Source of the DNA: Aphis gossypii
Taxonomy: Eukaryota; Arthropoda; Insecta; Hemiptera; Aphididae
NCBI RefSeq assembly: GCF_020184175.1
Contig: NC_065530.1
Location: forward strand, 65,945,260-66,009,259
Length of the DNA: 64,000 bases
Direction: 5' to 3'
The notes beneath the pieces are model-generated. The model did not search any database. It was given only the letters and a program-made list of their open reading frames with translations, and was not told the DNA's origin. Made by a program: the position numbers and the translations under genes. Shown here piece after piece: positions 49,201-62,690 of this stretch. Numbering within the stretch: position 1 is the stretch's first letter; every line of letters begins with the position of its first letter.

Positions 49201-52200
49201 AAAAAAGATATTTTTTACATTACTTCAAGTGTTTTAATTATTTCATAAACACAATCAAAATATTAATAATATTATCATTATTAGATAGTTAGCCAAAATC
49301 ACTAAACGTTTATTAGAATATATCTTTAAGTTGTTTAAATTTATGAAAAATAATTTATTTATAGTTTATTATATAGGTAATTTCATCCAAAATATGCTTT
49401 ACCACTTTTTCATTAATAATAAATTCATTCAAATTCTAAGTTTTTAAATTTTTAAGTCAATTTAATTTACATATTTTCAAATATTTAGATTTCTTGTACC
49501 ATTTAAGAGACTTTCTGTGACGATACAAAATTCTTTTTTCAAATGAAAAACAACATTTTCTACAATTTTATGCAAATGATTTTTTTTTTATTTATTAATT
49601 TTAAGTATTTATACTAAAACTTTAAGGAATAGTTTCTATGCTATTAAAGTGTATATTATACTAAAGATATACAAATAGTCTAACAAAAATAAAAAATAGA
49701 AGAACTATTGAATTGAGTACTTATTAAATTTCAACAATGTTTACAAATTATTTTTAAATTATTAAAGCCCTCATAACTTCAAAACTTATTACCGTGGACT
49801 TACAAGTATATTATCTTTAGCGCACAAAGTTAAATTTATTCCAAAGCTATTCCTAAAATTTAAATTTAGATATAACGACATTTTCAAATAGTTTGTTTAG
49901 TGCTTAACAACCTACAAAAAATAGGTGAATCTTATTTCTAAAGAAGTTGTGCATGCCACAGCTAGGACATTATATAAAAATCTAAGTATTTGAAAACATA
50001 GTCCTTAATTAATATACTTAGAAATTCCAAAAGTTAAAATTTGAATAAATTCATTATTTATTGAGAAAAAAGGGTTACATACATAATCATGATTGATGGA
50101 TAACTCTGTATTATTCATTTGGTAAATCTATGCAATTTTAATCCTAAAGAAAAATAATAATAACTTGAAAGTAGGTATATTTAAATAATAATCATTTTAA
50201 ATTATCTTTTATTTTGTAAAAATATTGATTAAAATTTATTTATCATTATTAGTAATATAAGTTTTAAACTATTTTAATATTCCGTTATTGCTTTTGAGAA
50301 ATGTTTAAGATAATACAATTTAAAATCATATAATTAAAATCGTTTGTCAAAAAAACTTTCTATAAGTTGTAAGGATGTCAATATAATATGATTATTGGAC
50401 TTCCAGATTAATTAAAAAGATTAAAAGTTATGAATTTTCAAATAGCTATGCATTTAACACCAGATCAACCCCATCCTTTCATAATTAACATCGTAAACTT
50501 AAGTGCAGATATTGATAGATGAGATAACTAATCTTCGTATGTTCTTAAGGATATTAACTTTGTTTTATTAAAGCATAATATCATTATTTATAAAAGTTTT
50601 TATTTTTGTTGAATCTCATATTGTATAATACATAGATAAGTAAAAGTAACTAAATGTATTTTGTAAAATATATTAAAACACAATATAAAACATGAATAGA
50701 AACCAATAATAACCAACAATACTACATGTAACTTTTCAAAACCAATTTATTTCTAAATTTTAACCGAAAATTTATATTTTCTATCATTTTTTAACGAATT
50801 TCAGTCTTATATCAGAATTATTTATAATATATTTGGATACGTAAGATAAAATAAAATAATAAATGTATATTTAAAATACATAATATTGCGTTTTAAATCG
50901 TATAAGCTATAATAATAGGTTTTACCAGATTACTAATATTTAATGATAATTCCAGTAGAGCCTACAGGCTACAACTATGTTAATGTAATTATTAATAAAA
51001 TTTGAATAATTTTATATGCTTTTATATCATTATATAATGACAAGACTTTATGCTGATGTTATAAATACTTACCTATAATCAAGTCACAAAAAACATAATT
51101 CTATTAAATCAGTACTTCATCGATTTATTAATGAAACAAATAACTATTGTTTTTGTAAAACAATTTGTGATAGGTTTCTTTTAAGAAAGTGCTAGTAATA
51201 ATTAGACATGCACAAATAAAAACAATCTAACCAATTATTTTCAAAATCGAGCTTAGAATATTCTGATTATAAAATTAATAGTATATAATTATTGTTTTTC
51301 AATTGAAACAATGTAATATTATTTGTCTCAACTCAATTGTATTTAAAGAGTATAAAAATATTTTATTGTGAAATTGCTATTGAAATAATTGTTTTATTTA
51401 TATGTATTTTATTGTTTTACCATTAGTAACTAAAAATTAAATACTTAACAAATCCATAACTTAAAACTTATTCTACTTGCATGTAATTAAATTTGTTGAT
51501 AACCTAACTGAGTAAATACTTTTAAAAATTCAACTATATTTACTTTGCAATATAACTTTTGAACAAATTATTAAACTCATTTTAATATTCCTGCAATATT
51601 TTACCAGCTATGCTAAAATTGCATGTTTTAATTTTTACTTCAATTTATTGAAAACTATTATTATCATTCTATAATAACGTGTTATTGATTTTTTTAATAA
51701 CTCAACATTATTTTTCAATTATAGTAATACTAGTTTATTATTTGATTATTATCAAAGTAAGTTATAATTTATAAAAATACTATTTTTAAATGCAACAGAC
51801 TAAAAATTTGACCAAATAAATTGTTTTTGCTTGCTTAAAAATTAAAAAAAATGTAAACGAGGATAAGAATCTAAACAGCATTTTTTAGTGCAATAAAAAT
51901 ATATAAATACATTATACTCGTATTCGTAGACATAAAATATAATAGTCAATAGATATTAATTAATCACGATCATTTAAGACATTAAGGTGTAAAGAACATA
52001 GCCCAAAAAACAAGACATTACCAACGAAAATTAATACATATTTTTATTATACTCTTGTATGAATATTCAAGGACCGATAAAAATGAAATTATTTGGAAAA
52101 AAATATTTTATAATTATACACCTAGTCAAATGGAAATGCGTGTAAAATATTTAAATACTTACAATCTGCAAAAATCTATGGGATTCTCGTTAACACCCAT

Positions 52201-53289
52201 AATAATGTTTATATTGCTTATCTGGGAAATCGTCGTTTTTCCTAAAAAGCAGGGAACTGCAACTATATTATTACATGAATATTTAATTTTTCACTATCGC
52301 GAGTGCAGAGAGAATCGATACACAAAAACTGAAATACATTTTTAAACGTTATCTTACGACCAATTTTAATGCCTCATAATAATATACTATATTAAAGCGT
52401 CGTACATAATAATAACCATTAATTTATTATCGTTTCATAAACTATTATAATACAGCAAAAATTAATTGTTATACGTCAGAGATAAAGTACGAAATAAGAA
52501 AATTCGTGGTATGATTTTATTAAATATCTAAAATTGAATATTTTTAAAATCAAAAACTCTGTGCTCTAATGTACCTAAAAAGAAAACTTATACTTTTCGC
52601 AATTAAATGCAATATACTTATCTACAATATATGGATTTCAGTTAAATCGTTGTAAAAAAAAATTAAGTCCGTCATCATAGTATCTATTATATCCTATATA
52701 TATTGTAATAATATACATATGTATTAATACGTATAACTTTATTTTTCGTTAAAAAATGGCGTACAACATATTTGTCTCAAAATTCAAATACTTAATTCAT
52801 TGATTTTAAGTGACTCACTCAACGCTATCTCAGCATTACAAAATCGTTTTCCGACAAATAGAATTATTCAAAACATAAAAACTATAATCAACTCAACCCA
52901 ATAGAATATATAATTTATATAGGTGTCATTGCACGTAGATAAAAGCTGATCAAACAATTGTCCTTTTGATCATAGCAATCTCTCGTCCAACAATCACTGA
53001 AATACTGGTCAATAATATTAAAGCTTTCGTCCAACAAAAAAAAAAAAAACAAATATGATACGGCAATGCTATTAGGAATCCATTCCGCTAACTAATAAAC
53101 TTATAAAGTTTAAAAAATGTTTTGAATACAATATTTCAAAATACGAAAGAAAGTTCTCGTAACAAGAACTAGAATCAGAAATTACTATTTAACACACCAA
53201 ATTCCTAATCTAAAAAAATCCTCTATCCAAATGCAATAAATATCGAACTTAATTATCAACTCAACACTTATTTTATGATTACTTAGATT
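46243..53289. other. Very AT-rich stretch without genes
   Basis: Among the most AT-rich parts of the window. The segment at 50681-50930 resembles 30876-31000 and 27797-27840, suggesting a shared old repeat. No coding exon, RNA gene or clear transposon boundary. Confidence 0.6.
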
Positions 53290-53464
53290 CAGTAGCGTAG
53301 CCAGAGGGGGTTAGGTTAGTACTTCAAACCCCCCTTGGCATAAAAAAAGGAGGACGTCATTTTTCTATCCGAGTTTTTATGATCTATGTTTAACACTGAC
53401 AATATATTTTAGTGATGTGTAAAAAGATAACTCCCCCCTTGGGTAATTTGTGGCTTCGCCACTG
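53290..53464 (+). mobile_element. hAT-like MITE, 175 bp
   Basis: Starts CAGTAGCGTAGCCAGAGGGG and ends GTGGCTTCGCCACTG; the ends are imperfect inverted repeats (CAGTRGCGWAGCCA). G-rich then C-rich blocks (CCCCCCTT) lie inside. The CAGTGGCG start is typical of hAT-derived short elements common in insects. No clear 8-bp target duplication is visible and no coding sequence is present. Confidence 0.6.
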
Positions 53465-55940
53465 ATTAATATATCAAAATAAACAAAATAAACAAAATAA
53501 ACTAACCAAATTAAGTAATTCTAAGTAAAACTAAGTAAGTCTTGATGAAGAAAACAGCACCAAAATCATACATATTTATACTAACTTATATGTTGAAAAT
53601 AAATTCTAAAACTGAGAAAATAACTCAGCAACACTTTATTTCTTTAGTTTTTTTGTTTTTCATAACTGTAAGCAAAAATAATCTATTCAAAATTGCAATT
53701 TAATTGTAGGTAATGTTGTTACGTGAGATCTACCAAAACGCACGAGTGACCTATCACCTACATGATAATGATTTTCAACCAAAACTTGTTAAATATATTT
53801 ATGGGTATAGTATGATATAATTATTTTTTATTATCGATTTAATTTAGATAAATTAGTGTTAACACGATTTAATCATAAATCAAAGATGATAAGACAAAAG
53901 TGTACGGTGTATATATTATTAAAGGCTACCTACCACAATTCAAAAGTTATTCACTCTTTATTAATATTAATGTTAATATTCGTTAATTTTTCAGTTTTCA
54001 TGGTAACGTGCTTTTAACAATATCATTGACAACCATGACCATAGATACCGGAAAAAGGAAATGGGAGGTTCCTCTGGACCTATAATTCTTGCCCACCCTC
54101 ACCGACAAATACTACATGTATTTTTGTAGAAATATGTTATGGTCTAGTAGATATTTATGTTATTATTTAATAATTTTATAGGCAGTAGAAGCATTGTTTG
54201 TGTAAGAAATTATTTTTAGCAGTATTGCAGCATTTGTTCTAGAAAAGATGATGACGTCTGATTGACGACAACACGATAAGTCGATAACATTCGACATTAT
54301 ATTACTATTGTCAATTATTATTAAGCCTCTTATTCAATCGATGAGAAATACCAGCTTTCTAACTTGGCTTTATTGGCATCTGAATCAAAAAACTTAAATT
54401 TGGACATAATATTAATGGATTTTAACAAGCAATAACTGTATTAAGTTTTTTTAAAAAAAACATACAAAATATTCAAATTTAATTATGTGTACCATGTGTA
54501 AGTTTTATTATTATAATTTAAACAATTATTTATTTTATATTTTTAAAACGATTTTTTATAATAAACCCTCCAAAAATTGTTAATATGTAGAGTTATGATG
54601 AGAATGTTATCAATAGATTCCTGATAAAAAAAATTACAATAATATTAATAATTTAAAAATAACATGAATATTGTTTTTAGAAATTGATTTGCCCCATCTG
54701 AATATTTTTTCTGACTATGAGCCTGTTGACAATAGATGTTTTATATAAAAATGTATAATGAAATCAAGCATACAAATTATTTTAAAAGCACTTAAAGGAT
54801 AATAACCTATTTTTAATAAAATAAGTAATTCGAAATCTACAAACACAAACATATTTTATGCATTCCTTCATTACATAAATTTTCTTCAGTAAAGACGTAT
54901 TTTTTTTTTTTTTGCGTTATTATTTTATTATAAATTGTATTTAATTTTTCTTTTTTAATTTTTTAATTAATTTCGTGATTACGTATTTTTACAACAATAA
55001 TCATAAAAATTTCGACAAAAATCGATTTTTTTTATATTAAAATAATAATAAAAAACATTATCAACAAATAACAAATAAATAGATTACACATAACAACAGT
55101 ACCTAATTTTGTAATTATATATTAGGCTCATTAGTCTTGTTGAACATGTACAACCTTAGATGTTAAACAATAATAGTAAAATGATAATAACAAAAAAATA
55201 AACCCAAGGTAGTCACTCAGCTATATAGTATTGCTCTGTTGCTCTGTATAAAATAACTCACAATTTCGACAAATTTAGTCGAACTTTTACATTTAAATGG
55301 TTATAAAAAAAATATTAAGAATATGTATTTTTGAAATTTTGTAATCACTTTTGGAAAATCTTGTAATTGCATTATATTCCAAAGTTTATAAAATAACAAA
55401 CAAAAATTTGATCAAATCATACATAAGTCGAATAAAAACTAAAAATAGTCAAACATTTCTTATGTCTATAAAAAGTTCAAAAAGAGTCAAAATATTTTTA
55501 AAACTGTATCACGTTCAGAATATGCTTGTATAAATATTTGGTAAAAATTTCAAGTTTTTATAGTTGATTTAACTGTTTGTTAAAATTCGTTTTTTAACTG
55601 CAGCAGTAAAAAAAAAATTGTCAAAAACTTCAGATTATGCGTAAATATTGTTTTTCCGGATTATATTTTAAAATACTGGATGATTTTAATACTTTTGATT
55701 TTTCAAAGAACAAACTAAATCCAATTTTCTACCAAAAACCTCTCTTAATGTTGAAAATCTAAGCATTATTTATACTTTAAGAACTAAAAAGTATCTTCAG
55801 TCAGGCACGAAAAAGACGCGAACACAAATCATTTTACAACCCATATATCATATACATATAAATTTAATATTATATATATTATTATTACCAAACTTAATTA
55901 TATTATTTATAACAGTTATACTCGTATTATATTTTAGTAT

Positions 55941-56006
55941 CAATTACCACGCTCTTCGTGATTTATAATGTGACAATTCCCACGCTCCTAGTGATTTATA
56001 ATAAAC
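55941..56006 (+). repeat. Two-copy tandem repeat, 33-bp period
   Basis: Two copies of CAATTNCCACGCTC followed by GTGATTTATAAT, differing at a few positions, lie head to tail. Confidence 0.75.
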
Positions 56007-56022
56007 GATCGGTAACGTTATA

Positions 56023-56041
56023 TACGACGATATACGTCGTA
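56023..56041. repeat. Short inverted repeat TACGACG/CGTCGTA
   Basis: Seven-base arms around a five-base ATATA loop. Function unknown. Confidence 0.6.
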
Positions 56042-58799
56042 AACTTTCTTTATTCATATGAGTTACTAAGCCGCTGAACATAAAAAACTAGGATTTTCGC
56101 AGTTCTACTACTAGAACTAGGATATTAGGATCTTAGATTTACTTTTTAAACGTCGTGTTATTTTTTTTCATTTATTCATTTAATATCAATAAAATTTGTT
56201 CTTCCGTTTTTTAAATGTTGTTTGTATATAAATATTGATAGTCAGCTTTTAAATTTCAATGGTGTATGAATTTATAATTATTGTATAATAAAAGATATAC
56301 CTAAGTAATTATTATTATAAATTGTAATAAAAAATTGTTTCAAAAAAAAAAATATTTGTTTTTTCTATGTCCTCCAAATGGGATAGTGGGTTAGGTTTTA
56401 AAATGAGGTTCCCAAATAAGAAAGCTTGTACCATTTATGTCATTATATTTAATAATGCATGTAACCAAATAAATTGAAACCAATCAAAAAATTATCAATT
56501 GTAGTAAATTTTATTACTATGGTTGTCAAGATTTTCATAATTTCAATCTTCAAAAAACGTTATGACATATCCTGGCAATACTTCCTGCAGCTTCGTCCTC
56601 TTAATACGAATTTTTTTGTACAATATCTGGAGATAATAGTCACATAAACAACAAATTAAGCAACTAACTTCGAAATGAAAACGTTACGTTTAGCAGCGTT
56701 TGTAATGATAAACTATAATTATTTTATCGGTACGCTACATTTCTACAGTATCGTAGAAGATTAAAAAAATAAGCTAGCCCAGGTAGAAGATAAAATATCA
56801 AAAATAAAAAAAAATGGAGTACTTTTTGTTTAAATCGTTATAATTCAGAGCATATTGTACAAGGATTACTATCGTTTTAAATTTTTCGTATTAAACGTAT
56901 TCTGTCAAAGACAAAATCTAATACAAACAAAAAATGTAAATAATTGGTTTATTAACGGTTAAACTGATATTATCAACAATCTTTAAGTTAAGAAAAATAA
57001 AAGTATCTTCATTATACACTACTATTATTCTAAATATCGCCATTTCTTTTTTTTTTCAATTTTAAAACTGTATTTTTTAATAAAAAGAAAACAATTTAAG
57101 AACCTAATAAAAACTTCTTTTATACTAAACGCTTTCTTTGTAAGCACATAGATTATTGTACTGCAACTATAATATTTACTGTCAATGTATTAAATATTGT
57201 ACAGAGTTAAGTACTAGAACTACCTATTAAATAAGCTCTCGACTACATTAATTTATGTTTAAAACGATCGGAATAAAACATATAGCCTATAATATAGTAT
57301 AATATTTATTATATTATAGTTTTGTATCTGTAGCTGTACTAGTTGGAAATGAATGTGAGTGAAATAAAAAAAATACATTTATGAAACCGTATGATGTTGT
57401 CCTTTGTGCATGTAGCGAGAATTCGATTCACTTCACAAAGGTAAAGTCAGATAGCATAGTCTGATTTTAATTCTGAAAAAGGGATTTGCACTAAATACAA
57501 GAGCATTTACTACACTGGTTGTATAAAACACTTTTCAATTGAACGTCACTGTTATTAAAACTCTTATTGCGATTTATCAACGATTTTAAAAATAAATGCT
57601 TCTTACAACTCATTATGAGTATTCATTATAATATGCATATTGACAAAACCAAGTCTTTTACAAACTAATATATAGGTATAGGTAATTATTAATTATTTAA
57701 ATTTAATTTCTGACATGTAGTATTTAGTTAGTTAAATATTAACTAACTAAATAGTAAATTAAAATAAAATAAAAGTAAATTTTAGGTATACGAGAAGATA
57801 CAGAATATTCCTATCGAACTATTACGATATCAGTTATTGTCATTCTTCCTGGATAAAATATTATTCAAGTAATATATTATAATTATATGAATCACGAATA
57901 TAATAAACGCATTAAAATATATCGCATAATGCCACGTTTATCGAGGGAATACGTCAAACTAAGACACTAATTATTAAAGTTAGTTTTAAACTTTTGGTAA
58001 ATTTATTCGACAATTAAATACCTTCGGATATTTTGTTGAGTACAAATGTTTGTACAGTCATAAGAGAATTTCTAACCATGTATAATAATAAAAACGTGTT
58101 GTCGTAAATATTTTTAAAAGAATACATTCACATAGCTGAAAAATTGAAATGTAATATCATATATCACATAAATATTCTTCTATGGAAGATTGTCCTTTTT
58201 TTAAATTCGGCATAAAAAGGAAAATTTTATTCCATCTCGTTGCACTCTAATGGCGTAAAGCATGTCGTACAAAATGTACTTTTCAAAAAAAAAAAAAAAA
58301 ATTCACGATACTTGGAATACTTGAAGTGTGTAAATACAACAGAGTTATTAGCTGTTATTATATTATATATAATAATATTAGGTGTGTGTATAGGTACATA
58401 TTCATATTATAATATGTAAATTCAGTCACTAATTATCATCATAAGTCGTCTTTAATCTAAATTTCGTATATCAATTAATTGTTACTTATATATTATTCAA
58501 TGTGTAATCCTGTTATCCCAAGCCGTACATAAGATAAGCACACTTATAACATTAGGTGTTCTATCGTAGTTGCTATAAATGTATCAGCTTATATATAAAT
58601 AATATTGTAAACCTTCGAGAGAAGCAATACCTACGCTTAGAGAAGGTACTCCCCTATTATAGGTGGTAATTCGAATAGAAATATCGTAGTAAAATGTTTG
58701 TAATTTACAATTTTTATCATTGACAAAATAAAAAAAAATTTTTAAAAATGATGCATTATTATAAATATTTTAATAGTCAGATTTTTATAATAGGTACTA

Positions 58800-59020
58800 A
58801 TCGATGACGACACGCGGCTCGCAGTTTCCAATATTATAACATTAAATACAGCAGTCGAGTGTACGTGCGTTTCACACGTCGTATTTAAATAATATTACGT
58901 GAGCGTTACGATCTCTCGAGAGGGCCTGGACGAGCAGAGAGGCGACCGCCGATACTCGCGTGTCGTTTAAATATAGAAGCGCCGTCGCGTTGTTAGAACA
59001 CGCACAAAACATGATCATAA
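58800..59020 (-). promoter_or_regulatory. CpG-rich patch with TATA-like box
   Basis: A GC-rich block in AT-rich DNA. On the minus strand TATATTTAAA (58977-58968) precedes CGACACGCGAGTATCGG and pyrimidine-rich CTCTCTGCTCG, so it could be a 5' end for the channel transcript. A minus frame here (58872-59060) begins with Met/Thr repeats from the adjacent CAT/CGT repeat and has no recognisable domain. Confidence 0.25.
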
Positions 59021-59121
59021 TCATCGTCATCGTCATCATCGTCGTCTTCATCATATTCATATTATAATATAATATAATATTATTATCATTATTATCATTA
59101 TTATTATTATTATTATTATTA

Positions 59122-59156
<35 letters not shown>

Positions 59157-59157
59157 G
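59021..59157. repeat. CAT/CGT then (ATT)n microsatellite
   Basis: An imperfect CAT/CGT tract is followed by a long ATT tract interrupted by ATC and GTT units. It explains an Ile-rich minus-strand open frame at 59057-59260. Confidence 0.9.
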
Positions 59158-59301
59158 TCATTTCGATGTGCGACTGTTCTACGCCAAAGAAATGCATTTT
59201 TGTCCGTTGACTAGTCGACGTCGTCGATGTGGCGTCTGCGCGTGAGTATAATAATATCACATAATACGTACACCTAACCTACCTACACGAAGTATAGGTG
59301 A

Positions 59302-59816
59302 TACAAGGTGATCATCGAGTGTATAGTGCACGCGCTCGTTATTTCAAGAAGTCATAACTTTTTTGAAAATATTATTTTTGCAAAAAAAATATTTTATTTG
59401 ACGTCATTGCAAAACTGGTCGTTTTTGAAATATTTTTTACGTTTTTTAAGTTTTTACTTTTTCGAATGACAATATACGAGTACATTTTTGATTTTATAAT
59501 CCATTTAGAATCCATTTTTTTTTCAGGGTACTCCGAAACAATAAAAATCAAATTTTGAACGAATAGTTTTAATTGGTTACATAGGTATAAAATAAGTGTG
59601 TATTAAAATTTTAGACTGGCGGTGTAATGAATCAACATTTTGCTCCATTTACATTTTACTTGACGCCGATAAAATGATTGTAAAAAAAAACATAATTATT
59701 AATTGAAAAATGTTGGTTTGCAATGCCATTGAATTGTATATAAAAAAAAACGTTTTCAAAAAAGTTGAGACTTTCGGAATAATATGAATGTAGACACTTA
59801 AATGGATCACCTTGTA
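59302..59816. mobile_element. MITE-like element, TACAAGGTGATC family, copy 2
   Basis: Bounded by TACAAGGTGATC at 59302 and its exact reverse complement GATCACCTTGTA at 59816, 515 bp apart. There is no transposase. Interior motifs (AATGACAATATACGAG, TTTTGAACGAATAG) match copy 1. This is the best-preserved copy in the window. Confidence 0.8.
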
Positions 59817-62630
59817 CACTTGGACGGCACATATTTGCACACATGTGCGCCGCGGCGAATAGTCGGCTGCACGCACTTATAACATATGGCGCTAGTCTCT
59901 GTTTTACGGCGTTGCCACCGGATTAAAAGTTAAGACGATATATTACATACTATTATTAATATAATTAATATTGTTAGGTGGCAAATCGGCTTATTATAAA
60001 TATTAATATAATTAGTATTAATCAAAGGCTCGATTTAAAGGGTTGAAGAGAGTGATAAACACACCCAAACACTCACCAGTTTTTAAATCTGCACCTTCGA
60101 CATTTTTTCATATTAATACTTTGGCATATTATAGTATTATTATATAATTTATAAGTATACGAATATATGTTTTGCTTGACATTACAATTCAAGGTTAACA
60201 CATTAATACATTGACTTACTTCTCGATTACGAGGTTCACTCAAAACCTACAAAAGATCATTTACCTACTTTCTTCCAATTTTTAATTTTAATATTTTAGC
60301 AGTATGCTCGAGTTTGGCAAGTATTAATATTTTTGGGTGTATTTCAGTTTTTTCTTTATTGGAGGAAAAGAGTTTAAGGGATTTTTTTCCCATATAAATT
60401 AAGTCAAGGGTGCGGCCGTGAAGCGGTTTTGTATAGCCCGAATGATAGTTTTATAATTTATATGAAAATAAACATAACCCATAACGAAAATATTATTATG
60501 CTCGTTATCTGTGTTAATATAAAACCAGAATCTCTTAAATCATGTCCTTTACGTACAATATATTTTTCACTGTCGATCTACGTTTAACAGTATTTAGTAT
60601 AAATAGTCTTACAGTAAGTCTATAGAACATGTAAATCGTAAAAAAAATTAATATAAATAATATATTATTGTATTAAACCACAATGATGAAGATTATTATG
60701 CTTTTCTGTGGCCCTTAATAAAATTCCATCGTCATCGCGTAGTGTGCGTGTTAGTTGCGCTTTATCGGCGGTCGGCCGTCACTTGCACACATAGGGGTGC
60801 GTGCTGGAAAAACGCGGAAAAGCTGGTCGAATTTCAAAACACGAATATTTACTGCTTTATACCCGATTCTTCTGTCACCGGTTATTATTATTCGGTTAAA
60901 TCGTAGTATAGTCTTTATCGGGTGGCCCGGAGAAGTTTGGCGATTTTCGCAAAACGTATCGTTCGAATATAGACAGATTATGAATTGTAATACATTAGAA
61001 AAGTTCGAGTTTAAAATAACAAAAATATTTTTCTAGTTTTTTCACGACTACAACGTATTTATACTAAATAAATGTACAGTGCAATAGCATTAGGTACTAT
61101 AACATTAGTGACGCGTGCCGCCACCTTTGTTGCTCCAAAATCACGACGCGTTTTTTATTTATTTATTTTTGTCGCGTGGTAACCTGCGCTTGTATGCGTG
61201 CCCTGATTTTAATTTTTTTATAAAAAAGAAAAAGCTTACACAAAAAAAAAAACGGGAATACGCAGTGCACCATGTACATATTATGTACTGTATGGTTGGA
61301 TCGATGATTTTCTAACGTTATATATATATATAAATAATGAATGATTGTGAACATCGCATAACGCGACACCGATGATCCTCCGAAAAAAAGATACGCTAAA
61401 AAACGATGGTTCAGCGACCCGTGACCACACTAGATTACAGATGGTGGTATTATCGCCAATACGGTCATCAATCGAAAAGACATTCGTTTGGCTCGATTAA
61501 TTGAAAGTCGTTAGTGATAACTGATAAGGAATTGCTGATCAAAAACTGTGTACGCATATAGACTTGTTGGACATCAACCGATTGCAAAAATATTTTTAGA
61601 ATTTACTATTATCAATGTTCTATTTTTCAAAACCTCGTATACCCCAATTTTCCGTCGTTTTAAAATATTAATCCAATAATGAATTTCTTATCACATCCAA
61701 ACGCAATTTGTGATTATTCGGCAGTATTTTTAAACCTATTATTGGCACGGTGGAATGGCCAACTTCGTATACATCCGAGCCGTTACACAGCACACGCCCC
61801 CGAATATACGAGTACGCCCCTGTTCGTATACATTTGAGATCGATACGACGCCGTGAAGTATATTATTATAAATATACATAAGAACGTTACGAGCGTTGGG
61901 TCTTAAAGTCGACGACTCGACGATACTGCTCGAATTTGGGACTCGGTGACCGAAGAAAATAAACATCTCTTTTCCCGAAATAAAGTAAATTACCTATATA
62001 TGGTAAAGACATATAGAGCATAACATATTACTTTTATCGATAGTAAGTACCTACTCTGTGTGATTTACGAAAACTAAATATCGAACTCCGTGAGATTAAA
62101 TAATAATTTTTGTTCGTCGTATTATAATATAACATTATACGCTGTTTAGTATGAGCTTTATAATATTATTTACGTTTATATTATACTATGTAAACGCGTT
62201 ACGACACAGTTTTTCTGACGAATGTTATCATCGACCTTATTTTATTAGAAAATATATTCGCTGAAACATAATTATTACACACCCTAACTCGGTTGTTTAT
62301 GTTAATATTATGATATATTGTTCCGACCGCATTATTATTGTCCCTTAATGTTTTATACGCGCTTGTGTTTTCCGTGTCACGGTGTCTTGACGTACCTACC
62401 TACGAATTTCGAGTATACCCATTAGTACATACTGGATATAAATTGCTGTTAATTAATTTTGAACTCGCGATATTTCGTGTAATATTTTCCCATTAAACGA
62501 TGTAACCAAACAGAGTGCACTCCTCAACGTTATCTGTCAAAAATTTTAATTTAATTACCTAGTGAACAATAGTCTAAATCATAGACGATTTATAGACTCA
62601 ATAAAACATCTATTAACCATACTTCTATAC
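59817..62630. other. Intron or flank with scattered CpG-rich patches
   Basis: GC-richer parts at 60720-60930, 61100-61200 and 61370-61950 contain unrecognised short frames on both strands, several with non-ATG starts. No PAS-cap exon was found here. Confidence 0.5.
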
Positions 62631-62690
62631 CAGTGGCGTAGTTATGGGGTACATGAGGATAGATCCCCCCCAGAGCCTTTTTTTTAATGT
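62631..62690 (+). mobile_element. CAGTGGCG-type MITE end
   Basis: Starts CAGTGGCGTAGTTATGGGG and includes GATAGATCCCCCCC, resembling the 53290 element and a weaker fragment at about 25597-25620. The right end is not recognisable. Confidence 0.45.

Larger units (their letters stand above)
53465..58799. other. AT-rich stretch without genes
   Basis: Contains a 33-bp tandem duplication at 55941-56006 and a small palindrome at 56023-56041. The frame at 55351-55533 is unrecognised. Nothing else is supported. Confidence 0.55.

Noticed and set aside
59057..59260. Minus-strand Ile-rich open frame
   Set aside because: Translation of an (ATT)n microsatellite.
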